From contig NC_081542.1 in assembly GCF_901000735.1 (NCBI RefSeq), forward strand, positions 29,046,358-29,110,357: DNA of 64,000 nucleotides. Reading direction: 5' to 3'. The translations under genes and the position numbers were made by a program. Each line of letters begins with the position of its first letter. Position 1 is the first letter of the stretch. The stretch comes from Corylus avellana (taxonomy: Eukaryota; Streptophyta; Magnoliopsida; Fagales; Betulaceae). Positions 43,399-56,300 of this stretch are shown here, in pieces. Under the pieces are notes generated by a model that searched no databases, was not told the DNA's origin, and worked only from the letters and a program-made list of their open reading frames with translations.

Positions 43399-46101
43399 TC
43401 ATGTATTTTATGCTGAGAATCTTAGTAGAATCTCCATTTCAACAATCTTGAAAATAGTACAAGAGGCCCTTCACTAAAAAAAAAATAATGATTTAGAGAT
43501 GTTTTGGAATAGGGTCCATCAGTAGTCATTTTAATTGTAAAATGACCCCTCTCAGAAGGAAGAGTCGTTTAAAGAGTAAAACATTGTTCAAACGACCCCA
43601 CCCTCAGAGTGAGGTCATTTGAATAGTACTTGGTGAAGAATAACTAGTCAAGTCGATCTAGATGGTGAGAAATTTCCTCCAAAAGTCCAAGCACAAGTTA
43701 ATGGGGGAGAAAGTGCTGCTCAATTTCCTCCTCTTGTTCGTTACTCTATCTGGTCCAAAAACATTTTGGCTGCCTTCTACACTCGTCCAAACTTCATCTT
43801 CCAAAGGGACTACAAAATCTAGTGTGGGGTGGGCTTTAAATTATCAATTATTCTAAATGATAAATTTAATCATTTAATTAATATTCTAACGCTCTCTCAC
43901 ACAAGTGAGTTTAAATTAATTATCGCCGAGTCTCGACATATAGAATATTTAATTGAATTGAGAAATGAATTCCAAAGACAAAATTTGATATCATAGCCTT
44001 TGTTTTGATTTACTAATTATTTTAAAATTTTAAATTAATAAAAAAAATTATGAATTTAATCATTTAAATAATGTTCCAATAAGCTCAAACTCATCCACAC
44101 CTTCAAGCATGTGAGTATCTAAATTGATTTACCATGATATTGAGTGGCCATAGAAATGAATTATTTAAAATAATGGTGAATGAGTTGGTAAGTCACCTTG
44201 GAATTGATATTATATCTTTAATATCTTAACTTGATAAAGAAAGTTTGACAACAGATATTAATTATATAGTTGGAAGAAAATCGGATGTTGGCACAAAACA
44301 ATGGTAGACACAAGAGGTAAAAATATTACATCTAAATGATCAAATGCTCTCCCAAGAAATGGAAATTATTATTATTTTTTATTTAGATTTTGTTTTGTAG
44401 TATTTTTAATTATATGGTTGTATTTTATCTGCAAATTGCATTGATAACAAATTAAGAGCATAAAACTCTGAAAAATCAAAGCCAAATGCTATAAGATTAC
44501 GAAGTTATAGATACCAATAAGAATTTATCATAGCCAAATGCTATGAGGTGACAAAGTCATAGATATTATTCAGAAAATTCTTATAATCAAGTGCTATCTA
44601 GAACTTCAAGCTTCTGCTAACTCATGTACTAGATCTGCTCTGAACAGACTAGATCTAGAACATGAGTAGCCCATATACAAAAAAAAAAAATAATAAAAAA
44701 ACAAAAGGTCAAAATAAAAAAACTAAAAATTCAGCCGTAAGAGATAAACCCTCACACCGATCTACTATTCATCGGCCCAAAGATTAGGAGACAATTCACA
44801 TCATTGATCCAAAGGCCAAGACAAAAGGAATAAAAAAAGGATATCGTAGACATCCTTAAGAAGACTAGCCTTGCCGGATGAAAACGATCAAATCTAAGTT
44901 TAGAAACTAAATCTAAATCTACATCTACAAGCTAGATCTAAAACTAACTCACAAAAAACCTAGACCCAAAAGATCATAGAGAAGACACCGAATCTATAAC
45001 TTTACATTTATTTAAAGAAAGAATCTTGGACCTATGTTGAAAACATATCCTTCCCCCATGCCTCCCTCATGCCATGTCTAGCCCACTTTGCCCTTGAAAA
45101 AGAGAGAGAAATCTCTTCGTAATAAATGATCTGACGTCTGGAATTTCTTGACCTTTAACCGTCACACGTGGATGACTCTGATTTATCCTTGTACAGCACC
45201 AAGATAGTCTGTAGTTTCGCAGCTTGTCAAAGCTCCCAATCCCTAGATCTAAAGACCCTCGGGTAAAGATAAACAGCACGCCCAGCGTGCTTCAACAGTG
45301 AAGCACTCCGGGCATAATTTTTTATTTATTATTATTTTATTATTTTAATTAAAAAAAAAAAAAATACGCCCCGAATTGCCCAAAGACCCTCACTTCTCAA
45401 GCTACCCCTTCAACAATTTATATAATCCCCCGGGACTCCCCACTTCCGCCCTTAAAGATCTGCTTCAAATTCTGAGCTTAAAGTTTCAGTTATTGAAGCA
45501 GGCAAGTTAACTATTTTCCATTTTGTTTATTCACTTGATTATTTGATTGTGTAACTACTAATTCTTAGCTTGGAACTTGAATCTGCCATTTATTTTGAAC
45601 TGAATGCAAATGTTTTCTTTCTCTCTCTCTCTTTTGTTTTCTTCGGTTTGGAATTCCAATTCTGTGGGATTTGGAAGTCTGGGTTTTGCTGTGGAATTGT
45701 TATTCTGGGTTTAATGAGTAAGGCCTGAGTCCAGAAACCAAACCAGATTTGGAATTCCACTTCGAATTCCAGTCCGAGCATTAGGTGCTTGCTGCCAAAC
45801 TCGGCTGTGCATTTGATTTGTTTTCTTCTATGGTTCAGTATAAAATTACCATCCACAATGATGGAAAGATAGACCTTTGGGATTGTAGCTCAAATGGGTT
45901 GTAGATAGATTGTAATGTACTTCGAGACCTTTAGGGATATTGTAAATGGAGATTTAATTTCTCAGAAAGTTTTAGAGGAGCTAGTTTGTTAAGTTTTTGT
46001 TGGAAGCATTGTGATATTGTGGATTTGGTGTTGCAGAAAAATATCTTGAGCGAAATGGCCATCAGGAAACCTGGTTTAATTGCTTTATTTGATGTGGATG
46101 G
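43399..46101 (+). repeat. Near-identical second copy of 26837-29539
   Basis: Contains the same gene-free part, the PMM promoter, the 121-bp insertion (45261-45381, flanked by AAAGACCCTC at 45251 and 45382), the leader intron and the start of PMM exon 1 up to the insertion point. Equal length and about two mismatches against 26837-29539. Confidence 0.92.
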
Positions 46102-46799
46102 TGTTAGGTGTGACTTGCCACCCATCACACGTGGGCCCCACTAGTTCTCTACTCCTTTCGGGTTTAGGAGACTTTTGTCTAAGTTTGTTTTGGAGTCCTT
46201 CTCCTATGTGTTGTTGGACTCCTTGTTTGACTTATAGTAGAAGTCCTAGACCAACATGTAAAAGGAGAGTTAAGCTTCTATATAAGGAACAAAGCACAAA
46301 GTGAATTTGTGTGTGTGCAAAAAAACGTGAAGCACCAAAGAGAGGAGAAAAAAGAGAGAATTTGAGAGAAGGAGGTACAAGGGCAGCAAGGGTGTTTTCT
46401 TCTTGGTGGTTTTTGGAGGAGCCAAAAACAAGTGATTAGAAGAAAAAGGGTGCTGCAGAGTGAGAGAAGAAAATAGAGATCAGCCGCCATCTGTTCCAGC
46501 AAAAGAAGAGTTTGTACATCTGTCTTTTGTATTCTATTTTAGGAATAATCTTTCTTGTGTGATAGTGAGATTTGGGTGTATTGGGGCTTTGGGATCTGAG
46601 TGATTTTCTCTCTACTATTTTTGTACTCCATCTTTTGATAGTGGATTTTCTCCGGGTCGTCTCCGCCAGTGGATGTAGGCTTGTTAAGCCGAACCACTTA
46701 AATCTTTGTGTCGTGTGTGATTGCTTATCTTTGTTATTCCGCATTCTTCTTATTTTTCGCATCTCACGGGTCTTGGAAAATAGGATTAATTTCCTAACA
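46102..46799 (+). repeat. 5' LTR of the second copia element
   Basis: 698 bp with TGTTAGG and CCTAACA ends; CTATATAAGG near 46278 is the probable promoter. Same length as its partner. Confidence 0.95.
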
Positions 46800-46946
46800 A
46801 CTGGTATCAGAGCTGTTGGTTCGAGTGGGAGCGATGGCAGGTGAAGAAGGAAAGATGGGAATCGAGAAATTCGACGGCAAAGATTTTGGGTTTTGGAAGG
46901 TACAGATTGAAGATATTCTTTATGGAAGGATCTTCATCAACCTCTT

Positions 46947-49475
46947 TTGGAAGAACAACCCGACGACATGGATGATAGCGAGTGGGCTCTGCTTGATCGT
47001 AAAGCCCTAGCAGTTATCAGGTTATCACTGTCAAAATCAGTTGCACACAACGTTGTAAAGGAGAAGACCGCAGCAGGTCTAATGGCGGCTTTGTCAAGCA
47101 TGTATGAGAAGCCGTCGGCTAACAACAAGGTGCATCTGATGAAGAAATTGTTCAACCTAAAGATGGCGGAAGGAGCTTCAGTGGCACATCATCTCAATGA
47201 GTTCAACAACATCACAAATCAATTGTTCTCAGTGGAAATTAATTTTGATGATGAGGTTCGCGCGTTGATCGTCTTGGCATCTTTGCCCAATAGCTGGGAA
47301 GCAGTGAGGATGGCTGTGAGTAACTCTGTAGGAAAGAGTAAACTAAGCTATGAAGACGTCAGGGATTTGATTCTCAGTGAAGAGGTTCGCAGAAAAGATG
47401 CAGGTGAAGCCTTTTGTTCTGGTGCTGCTTTAAACCTTGAGACTCGGGGCAGAGGACAAGATAGAAACTCTGGTCAAGGCAGATCAAATTCCAGAAAAGG
47501 GAGAAGCAAATTCAGATTCGGCCAACAACCTGAGTGTTGGAACTGTGGCAAGACTGGCCACTACAAGAAGAATTACAGGGAACTGCAGAAGGAGACTGAG
47601 AATGATTATGCAAATGTAGTGACAGAAGAAGTATATGATGCCCTACTTCTATCTGTTGATAGTCCCCTTGATTCTTGGGTCTTAGACTCAGGAGTATCTT
47701 TTCATACGACAGCGATCCGTGAAATTCTCGTGAACTATGTTGGTGGAGATTTCAGGAAGGTGTATTTGGCTGACGGAACGGCGCTGGATGTTGTGGGCCT
47801 AGGCGATGTTCGCATTAGAGTTCACAGTGACTTGGTATGGAAGCTACAGAAGGTCAGGCATGTTCCGGAGCTAAAAAAGAATCTGATTTCAGTGGGACAG
47901 CTTGATGAGGAAGGGCATTCAATTCATTTCCACGGTGGAAAGTGGAAGGTCTGCAAGGGAGCTAGGATTTTGGCTCGTGGTCATAAGATGGGTACTCTTT
48001 ATATGACGACGAACAGCAAGGATACAGTTGCTGTTGCAGATACGGATGTTGACTCAAAACTATGGCACGTAAGGCTTGGGCACATGAGTGAGAAAGAGAT
48101 GAAGGTACTTATGTCAAAAGGGAAACTACTGGGGTTAAAGTCAGTTGAGTCTGATTTGTGTGAAGGCTGCATCCTAGGGAAGCAGAAGAAGGTGAGTTTC
48201 GCGGAAGTTGGCAAAGCACCTAAACTTGGAAAGCTGGAGCTGGTACACACGGATTTGTGGGGTCCCGCACCAGTGGCATCTCTTGGAGGCTCGCGGTATT
48301 ACATCACATTTGTTGATGACTCAAGCAGGAAGGTATGGGTTTATTTCTTGAAAAGTAAATCTGATGTATTTGAGACTTTTAAGAAATGGAAGGCCATGGT
48401 TGAGACTGAAACGGGCTTGAAGCTCAAGCGTTTGAGATCAGACAATGGAGGAGAATACGAAGATAGGGGGTTTAAACAGTTTTGTGCAGTGAATGGGATT
48501 AGAATGGAGAAAGCTATCCCGGGAACGCCGCAGCAGAATGGCGTGGCTGAGTGCATGAACAAGACTCTCAATGAGCGTGCCAGGAGTATGAGATTGCATG
48601 CTGGGTTACCAAAGACTTTCTGGGCTGATGCAGTTAGCACTGCTGCATACTTGATAAATAGGGGGTCTTCCGTTCCCTTGAGCCATAGACTACCAGAAGA
48701 AGTCTGAAGTGGAAAAGAGGTAAATCTTTCACATCTGAAAGTTTTTGGTTGTGCTTCGTATGTCCATGTTGAGTCTGATACTATGAGTAAACTAGATGAT
48801 AAATCTAGTAAGTGTTTCTTCATTGGATATGGAGATAAGGCCTTTGGTTATCGATTTTGGGATGATCAAAATCGGAAGATCATTAGAAGTCGGAATGTGA
48901 CTTTTAATGAGTGTGCTATGTACAAGGATGGGTCAAGTGCAGAACCTGAAGTTACAGAGCAGGAACCGAAGAAGTCTGAGTTTGTTAACTTAGATGACCT
49001 TTCTGAAAGTACAGTGCAGAAAGAGAAACAATTCGTGGAGGTGGAGCTTGATAAACAGTGTTCACTCACGGATGAATGTGATAACAGAAAATCTTCAAGA
49101 AACTTATAGCACCGAGAAGAGTCCTATTCTTTAGCAAGAGGCAAAGAGAAACAGGATCGAAAAGCAACAAAGAGGTATGGCTTTGAAGATATGGTTTCTT
49201 TTGCTCTAACGGCTTGTAGTGGAGATCCATCGTCTACTCAGAATAGTACACTGACAGAGGTGGAGTTACTACAGAGAGGTAAAACTTGGGAATCTGGAGA
49301 ATTACCCAAAGGAAAGAAGGCTAAAGGGTGCAGATGGGTCTACAGGAAGAAAGAGTCATCCGAGAATGCTGTACGGTCGACGGGGCTGATAGGGAGGCAT
49401 GGTGTAATGTCTAAATCAAGTCCTATGCTCAAGTTCAAGAGGTGCTTGGACTTGAGGGACACTTGTAGAGTGTGA
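46947..49475 (+). pseudogene. Copia gag-protease-integrase frame with two stops
   Basis: Same domain order as 30410-32917: UBN2 gag, CWNCGKTGHYKKNY (last knuckle Cys changed to Tyr), protease SWVLDSG, HHCC finger, integrase with HTDLWG, RSDNGGEY and VAEC. A TGA at 48705 interrupts the frame where the relative has Trp, and a TAG at 49107 interrupts it again; readable residues continue to 49475. The gag start at 46834 lies in another frame. As in the relative, only the first residues of the reverse-transcriptase domain remain before a KFKRCLDL-type end. It cannot make a full product. Confidence 0.92.
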
Positions 49476-49556
49476 TTGCCCTTGGGGGTTGAGGCGGAGA
49501 CATCTGGAGGAGACACGTTTTGGTAGACTTGATGGGATTCAAGTCAAGGTGGAGAT

Positions 49557-50254
49557 TGTTAGGTGTGACTTGCCACCCATCACACGTGGGCCCCACTAGT
49601 TCTCTACTCCTTTCGGGTTTAGGAGACTTTTGTCTAAGTTTGTTTTGGAGTCCTTCTCCTATGTGTTATTGGACTCCTTGTTTGACTTATAGTAGAAGTC
49701 CTAGACCAACATGTAAAAGGAGAGTTAAGCTTCTATATAAGGAACAAAGCACAAGGTGAATTTGTGTGTGTGCAAAAAAACGTGAAGCACCAAAGAGAGG
49801 AGAAAAAAGAGAGAATTTGAGAGAAGGAGGTACAAGGGCAGCAAGGGTGTTTTCTTCTTGGTGGTTTTTGGAGGAGCCAAAAACAAGTGATTAGAAGAAA
49901 ACGGGTGCTGCAGAGTGAGAGAAGAAAATAAAGATCAGCCACCATCCGTTCCAGCAAAAGAAGAGTTTGTATATCTGTCTTTTGTATTCTATTTTGGGAA
50001 TAATCTTTCTTGTGTGATAGTGAGATTTGGGTGTATTGGGGCTTTGGGATCTGAGTGATTTTCTCTCTACTATTTTTGTACTCCATCTTTTGATAGTGGA
50101 TTTTCTCCGGGTCGTCTCCGCCAGTGGATGTAGGCTTGTTAAGCCGAACCACTTAAATCTTTGTGTCGTGTGTGATTGCTTATCTTTGTTATTCCGCATT
50201 CTTCTTATTTTTCGCATCTCACGGGTCTTGGGAAATAGGATTAATTTCCTAACA
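49557..50254 (+). repeat. 3' LTR of the second copia element
   Basis: 698 bp, followed directly by GATGGGACCC, the resumed PMM exon 1. Confidence 0.95.
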
Positions 50255-51756
50255 GATGGGACCCTTACTGCTCCAAGAAAGGTACCGATTTTCTTCTCTG
50301 ATTCATTTTATTTGTTAATTTTGTTCCATTGTATTGTTTATATTATTATGGTCACAGCAGCATAGGATATATGTAAGCAAGTTGTTATTTCTTAGATTTA
50401 TTGCATGAAAGTAACATTTCCATGTATCCACTTGAAATTGTCTTTGATGCAACTTTTTCCACTCAAATGCTAGGTGGCCACTCCAAAGCTGTTAGAATTC
50501 ATGCGGAGCTTCGAAAGGTAATTGCTTAGCTATAAGAGGGGATTTTATGGGACTCTTTCTTGTATTCTCTTTTACCAACATTCAGAAGGCATTTGATGAG
50601 AGATATTTCTGGCTGCAGGTTGTGACAGTCGGAGTCGTGGAAGGATCTGACCTTATTAAAATATCAGAGCAGCTTGGGAAGACAGGTTTGCTCTATCTAG
50701 CTCTTAGTCATTGGCTCATAAGAGAAAGTGAAATGAGCTAGGAACCCAAAATCTGTTTGATTATTCCATTTGTTTCAACATGATCTAAAAATATACTTTA
50801 GTTCTTAGCTTTCAAATGTATTTTTCATGTGAATATTCGACATGAACCTTGACAATCAAGCATTATCTTTTCTATGGATTATAAATGAGTTTCAAGTCTA
50901 ACCTTTATAAGCATTATCTGATTGGTTTTCAATAGTTCTCAAAATCAGGGCCAAATGCAGTTGTATACTTCACAATTTTTCATATGTACATGACTATACT
51001 ATTAAGTGTCTCTTTTCTCTTTGCAGTTATTGATGACTACGATTATGTATTTTCTAAGAATGGTCTTGTGGCTCATAAAGATGGGAAGCTTATTGACACC
51101 CAGGTACTGTTTACAGCATAAACCCAGAATACAAAGAAAGCAGTAACATTTGTAACTGATGTTTATAAATTTAGATATCCACAAGAGACTTGAGCTAGAA
51201 GTGTCAAGATGGTTTTATTTAACTTGGTATGCTAAACTTCAAAAAGCAATTGATGCTTGTATACTTGTCCTTTGCTGACCTTTAACCCTTCCCTTTGACT
51301 TGTAATTTGCTCAGAGAAAAAGAGTCCTTTGTTGACCCACTGTGTACATCCCCCATGGAAGTGTTTGTTATTCTGGACAATTATGTATCACCTCCTCGTC
51401 ATTTTGTTATTACACATTACCTAAGTTTGAAAATGCCTTTGGGTTGGTTTTGGCCTTTAAGGTGCTTGCCAACTATAAATTGTTTCCTTGGGAGTTGTAG
51501 CAAAACTTTATTATCTTTTGCATCCTTGTTTCTTAGTTTGATATATATTACCTTGATAGGTTTTGTTTCTTCATGGAGAATAACTTATATGTGGAGGTTG
51601 CACAAAAGTGACTTTTTGTGCCCAGCACTCAATGAATGACAACTAAGCTTATTTCAAATTAGAAAAAAAGTTTGAATGCACTAGATTATACCATTATATT
51701 GTTAAACCCAAACCCTTATTTTCCCCTGTTATTCCTATTCTTTTATAAGGCAAACA

Positions 51757-51865
51757 TCAACCACCCACTGCCGCCACACATCAGCCCACTGCCTCCACAC
51801 CTCAGCCCACTGCCGCCATACATCAACCCACTGCCGCCATACACAGGCAGATTTCCACCACCGGT
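51757..51865. repeat. 21-24-bp minisatellite in the MULE leader
   Basis: Four imperfect units of CCCACTGCCGCCACACATCAG; three units in the related copy at 43060-43130. Lies 3' of the left inverted repeat and before a possible splice donor CCG|GTAAGT at 51862. Confidence 0.8.
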
Positions 51866-52511
51866 AAGTGATATTTTTTTTTTTCTCTAACTCTCCATTT
51901 TGTTCCCCAGTCTTTCCCGTTAACCTTAAGGACAACTTTTCTTGTAAATCAAAGAACTTTGCTTTCCATATGAATACCGTATTTCAGACTCCGACTGTGA
52001 GGGTGGTGCCGTGAAAAGTAGCTGTTTGCCCCAGAATGAGTGACAATATGTGCCTGGTCTGCTGTTCCTGGCTTTTCTTTCTTTCTTCTATTCCGGTTCG
52101 ACCTGTTTTTGTCCCTCTGTTATGTAGACGTGCCTAGCCTATTGCTTATGACTTTGAGTGATAATTTTTAGTTTTAAGGTTTGTGGATAATGTCTCCATT
52201 TTTGTAAAGAGAGATTTGTTCACCTAATCTCACATTTCTTTGGATGTCTGCAAGTATTACATCTAAATCGCAGCTGCCCATATTTTCTTATGAATGCTTC
52301 TCTTAAATGCTTTATTCATCATTCAAGATGGTCAATGGCAAATTGATCCTTTCACAAAACTAGAAAACCTTAGATTCCTCAACATATTTGTGCATGATTT
52401 TGTAAAGTTCAACATTATTTTTCCCTACTTTAGTCTTTATCTAGTTGTAAAAACTTATCGTGAAATTCTTGTCTCAATGGTTAAAGAAAATCATCTTGCA
52501 GGATTCCCGAA

Positions 52512-55101
52512 ATGAATACTAATAGTAAAGAACTTGAGATAATATTATGTGGTGATGAGATTATTGAAGATGGATATATTGACAATGTAATGGCAGAAGA
52601 TCAATGTGAATTGAAGCAATCTACTACCCACTTTTCTTGGCGTAATGGTCCCACAGAACCATGTCTTAATATGGAATTTGTTGAATTAGAAGATGCTTAT
52701 GCATGTTATAATGCTTATTCAAGGCGAATAGGTTTTAGCATTCGGAAAAGTCATTCTCGGCGATTGAATGATAAGTCATTAGTTGCGATAGAATATGTGT
52801 GTTCAAGGGAAGGATTTCGTTATAAAAATTCTCAAAACACAATCTCTACAAATTCGAAGCCAGAAACAAGAATAGGATGCAAAGCAATGATGGGTTTGAA
52901 GAAAGTGGGATTAGGATGGATTGTATGTAAGTTCGTAATTGAACATAATCATATGCTCCTTTCTCCTAGAAGCACAAGTTTACTTCGTGGACATAGAGTG
53001 GTAACACATGCCCAAAAGAGTCTTATAGATACACTAAATGAGCCCGGTGTACCTACAAGGAAGATAATGTTAGTGTTGAGCAAAGAACCCGGTGGTGACC
53101 ATAATGTTGGTTGTATTGCTAAAGATGTTCAAAATTATTTGGGGAATAGAAGAAGTCTTATGTTTGGAGAGGGAGATGCACAAAAAATGTACAATTATTT
53201 TCTTGAGAAACAAAGCAAAAATTCGAGTTTTGTTTATGCAATCCAAGTGGATGAAAATGGAAGAATGGGCAATTGTTTTTGGGCAGATGCTAGATCACGA
53301 GTTGCATACCAATATTTTGGAGATGTTGTTACTTTTGATGCTACCTATTTGACAAATTGTTATAAGATGCCTTTTGTTCCTTTTACTGGAGTTAACCACC
53401 ATCACCAATCAATGATGTTTGGATGTGCTTTGCTCATAAATGAAACCGTTGAATCATATACATGGTTGTTGAAAACATGGCTTGAAGCAATGCTTGGACG
53501 TGCTCCTTCTACAATTATCACAGATGATGACAAGGCTATGGGTAAGGCAATTGCAGAGGTACTACCAAATACTACTCATAGATTGTGCTTGTGGCATATT
53601 TTACAAAAAGTTCCAGAACATTTGGCTCATATATATAATAAATATCCATCTTTCCAAGGAGATTTTCGACATTGTATTCATAATACAATCACGATTGAAG
53701 AGTTTGAGGCTGAATGGAATGAAATTGTAAGCAAATATCAATTGGGAGAGAATGATTGGTTGAAAAATATTTATAGGCGACGTGAAAAGTGGATACCGGC
53801 TTACTTGCGAACCACATTTTGTGCTGGCATGTCTACTACTCAAAGAAGTGAGAGCATGAATAAGTTTTTTAAAGATTATGTTCGTTCAAGCACAATGGTG
53901 TGTGACTTTGTATATCAATATGAAAAAGCCTTGGATGCACGTTATTTTAAAGAGAAAGAAAGAGATGTGAAGACATTAAATTCTAGACCGATTTTAAAAA
54001 CATGTTACAAGATGGAAGCAGAGGCTGCAAAGGTTTACACAAGAGAGTCTTTTTTGATGTTTCAAGAAGAGCTATTTAACACTCAAAATTACAAGTCATC
54101 TAAATATCGGGAAGAAGGAGGGACAAAGATATATAGGGTGACCCTTCATGGGAAAGAAACTCCATTTTATGAAGTTGCATTTGAAGTTCTTGAAAAGAAA
54201 GCTACTTGTACATGCCATAAGTTTGAATTTGTTGGAATTCTATGTAGGCACATTCTTCAAATTTTTTTGAAGAAATCTTTGGTGGACACTATTCCTCAAC
54301 ATTATGTTTTAGATAGATGGATGATCAATGCCAAGAGTCGCATTATACATGGCATATCAAGTGATGATAATCAAGTAGAGAAGCCAAATTCTTTCACTTT
54401 GATGAGAAATAGCTTAATGTTGCAATTTTATGAAGTTATAGAAGCGGGGTGCCAATCAAAACGAAAATATGAACATCTTGGCATTGGTTTAGAAAAGCTT
54501 CATCACAAGCTTTTGGCAATGGATGATGATTGTGATGTAGGAAGCGCCGATGGTCCCGTGTTGAACAACCAAGTACTATCAAACCTTGGATTCACCTTGC
54601 AAGATCCTTTAAATGTTCGTTGTAGAGGAAAACCTAAATCTTTGAGACAAAAAAATCCAAAAGAAAACCAAGAAATCAAGAAAAGGGCATGTTCCATTTG
54701 CAAGAAAACCGGGCATGTGAGAACCAATTGTCCTTCACAAAAGCAAGCTAGGTATTCTTATAAATTTTGTGATTTACAATAATTTACATTAAAATGCATT
54801 GTGTTTTATTTTGCATTAAAATCTTATTTTCTATAGGGATGTTGTGAAAGACAATATGCAGTCAACTAATTTGGAGTTGATGGATCAACAAAGTCTAGTA
54901 AAGGTAATTTCTTATTATAACATATCCTCTATCAAAGTCATATTTTGTCCATTATCTAAATTTCATTATTTTTTAATACAGTGCTCTTTGCCAACTATGG
55001 AGTATCCCTTTGCAACTACATTTGCCATGTCTCAAGATCCTGTATTTCCATCTACCACAATTGATATTGGTGCAGACAACAACCCCTATGAAATTCCTTG
55101 A
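52512..55101 (+). CDS. FAR1/FHY3-type MULE transposase
   Basis: Three exons, 52512-54751, 54837-54903 and 54982-55101, GT-AG and in frame, 808 residues; without splicing the frame ends at 54782. The FAR1 DNA-binding domain (WRKY-GCM1 zinc finger) spans about 55-150, with YVCSREG, RIGCKAMM and EHNH holding the metal ligands. The MULE transposase core follows: VVTFDATYLTN with D276, then IITDDDKAM with D338, and HRLCLWHI near 356-363. The SWIM finger is CTCHKFEFVGILCRH (about 566-580). A CCHC knuckle CSICKKTGHVRTNC lies near 728-741. The same architecture is known from domesticated FAR1/FHY3/FRS light-signalling factors and from Jittery-like transposases; here inverted repeats and a target duplication around it show a transposon, not a host gene. 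A possible untranslated first exon with donor at 51862 precedes it. No stop or shift. Expected to act in the nucleus on its own terminal repeats. Confidence 0.93.
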
Positions 55102-55850
55102 AGTTGTGGTTTGTGTGGAGTGGTCTTTTTTGTGAGGTTATGGTGACCATAAAAAAATGTATGGAAGTTGTATGCTGTATATGGCTAACAATGTCGAATG
55201 TATGCAAGCTCACTAAGCTGTATGCTGTTATGGTGACCACTTACTGGTTTATTTTTTGTATAACCAACAATGTTTAAGCTAACCAACAGTATTTGCTAAA
55301 TATTTTTCAAGACTGAGATCAACAATATTTGCTCAATATTTGTTCCAACTTACAACAATGATAGTAAATGGCAGATTTATTCCACAAGCAGCAAGAAAAT
55401 ACTAGAGTGCTTCTGCAACTATTAAATTGCAAGTGCTCTGGAAGAAATAAAAATGCAGGTGAATCTAGTTGCAGACATCCTTAAATACAAAGGATATTTT
55501 AAGGGCAGATTAGAACTTCATTGAAAATGCAGGTGAATCTAGTTGCAGACACCCTTAATTAGAACTTCATTCAACAATATTTTTTGTTCCAACTTACAAC
55601 AATGAAAGCAAAATGGCAGATTTATTCTACAACCAACAAGAAAATATTAGAGTGCTCTGGACCAAAAAAATTGCAAATGCTCTGGACCAAAAAAAAAAAA
55701 ATGCAGGTGAAACTTAGAATTTTCAATTTCATCAAGCATCTAGTTGCAGAAACCCTTAAATACAAAGGATTTTTTAAGGGCCTATTTTAGAATCCCTTGT
55801 TAGTTTAAAAAAATTAAAAAAAAAAAATCCAAAAAAAGTAAGAACTTCCA
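55102..55850. repeat. Duplicated AT-rich block in the MULE 3' region
   Basis: Sequence near 55340-55530 recurs near 55580-55800 with changes: TTGTTCCAACTTACAACAAT, GGCAGATTTATTC-ACAA and GAAAATA-TAGAGTGCT occur in both. It follows the transposase stop codon and includes its probable 3' UTR. Non-coding. Confidence 0.7.
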
Positions 55851-55854
55851 TCGA

Positions 55855-56300
55855 GCGGTGCGAGTGGGCTGAGAGGCAGGGTTCGCTAGGCGGTGCTGGT
55901 GTGGCGATATTGGTGCAGAAGACGGCGATCTGGGCAGTGGGCTAGGCGGTGGTGAGCTGGGCCGCGGCGAGCTGGGCAGGGCAGTGGCAGGGAGCTGGGC
56001 GGCGGCGAGCTGGGCAGTGGACTCCTGAGCGGTGCGAGTGGGCTGAGCGGCGGGGTTCGATGGGCGGTGCTGGTGTGGCGATATTGGTGCAGACGACGGC
56101 GATCTGGGCAGTGGGCTCGATGAGCTGGGTCGCGGCGAGCTGGGCAGCGGCAGGGAATTGGGCGGCGGCAGTGAACTGGGCTGGACGGCGGCGAGGCTCG
56201 ATTTCTCTATTCAACTTTTCCTGGGCGGTGCGGGTGAGCTGGACGGCTGTGGACTGGACGACGGCGAACTGGACGACGGCGAGCTGGGCGGCGGTAGACG
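55855..56300. repeat. GC-rich tandem repeats before the right MULE terminus
   Basis: A unit with GCGGTGCGAGTGGGCTGAG, GGCGGTGCTGGTGTGGCGAT and GACGGCGATCTGGGCAGTGG occurs at about 55855-55943 and again at about 56031-56120, mixed with many GAGCTGGGC-GCGGC repeats. The composition is very unlike the AT-rich transposase gene beside it. Long frames in both directions (for example 56433-55942 minus) are repeat products without a domain. Confidence 0.8.

Larger units (their letters stand above)
46102..50254 (+). mobile_element. Copia element inserted in PMM exon 1, RT-less
   Basis: A 4153-bp element with 698-bp LTRs (46102-46799 and 49557-50254), primer site TGGTATCAGAGC at 46802-46813, and purine tract before the 3' LTR. 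GATGG stands at both flanks (46097-46101 and 50255-50259), and the intact gene has GATGG once, so the ends and the 5-bp duplication are certain. LTRs differ at roughly nine positions by eye, pointing to a fairly recent insertion. Internally it has the same loss of reverse transcriptase and RNase H as the element at 29540. Confidence 0.96.

Noticed and set aside
51757..51865. Possible CRISPR-like array
   Set aside because: The short units are adjoining minisatellite copies without spacers, in a eukaryotic transposon.
52512..54782. Annotation as a host FAR1-related sequence gene
   Set aside because: Paired inverted repeats and an exact 9-bp duplication around it show that it is the transposase of a mobile element.
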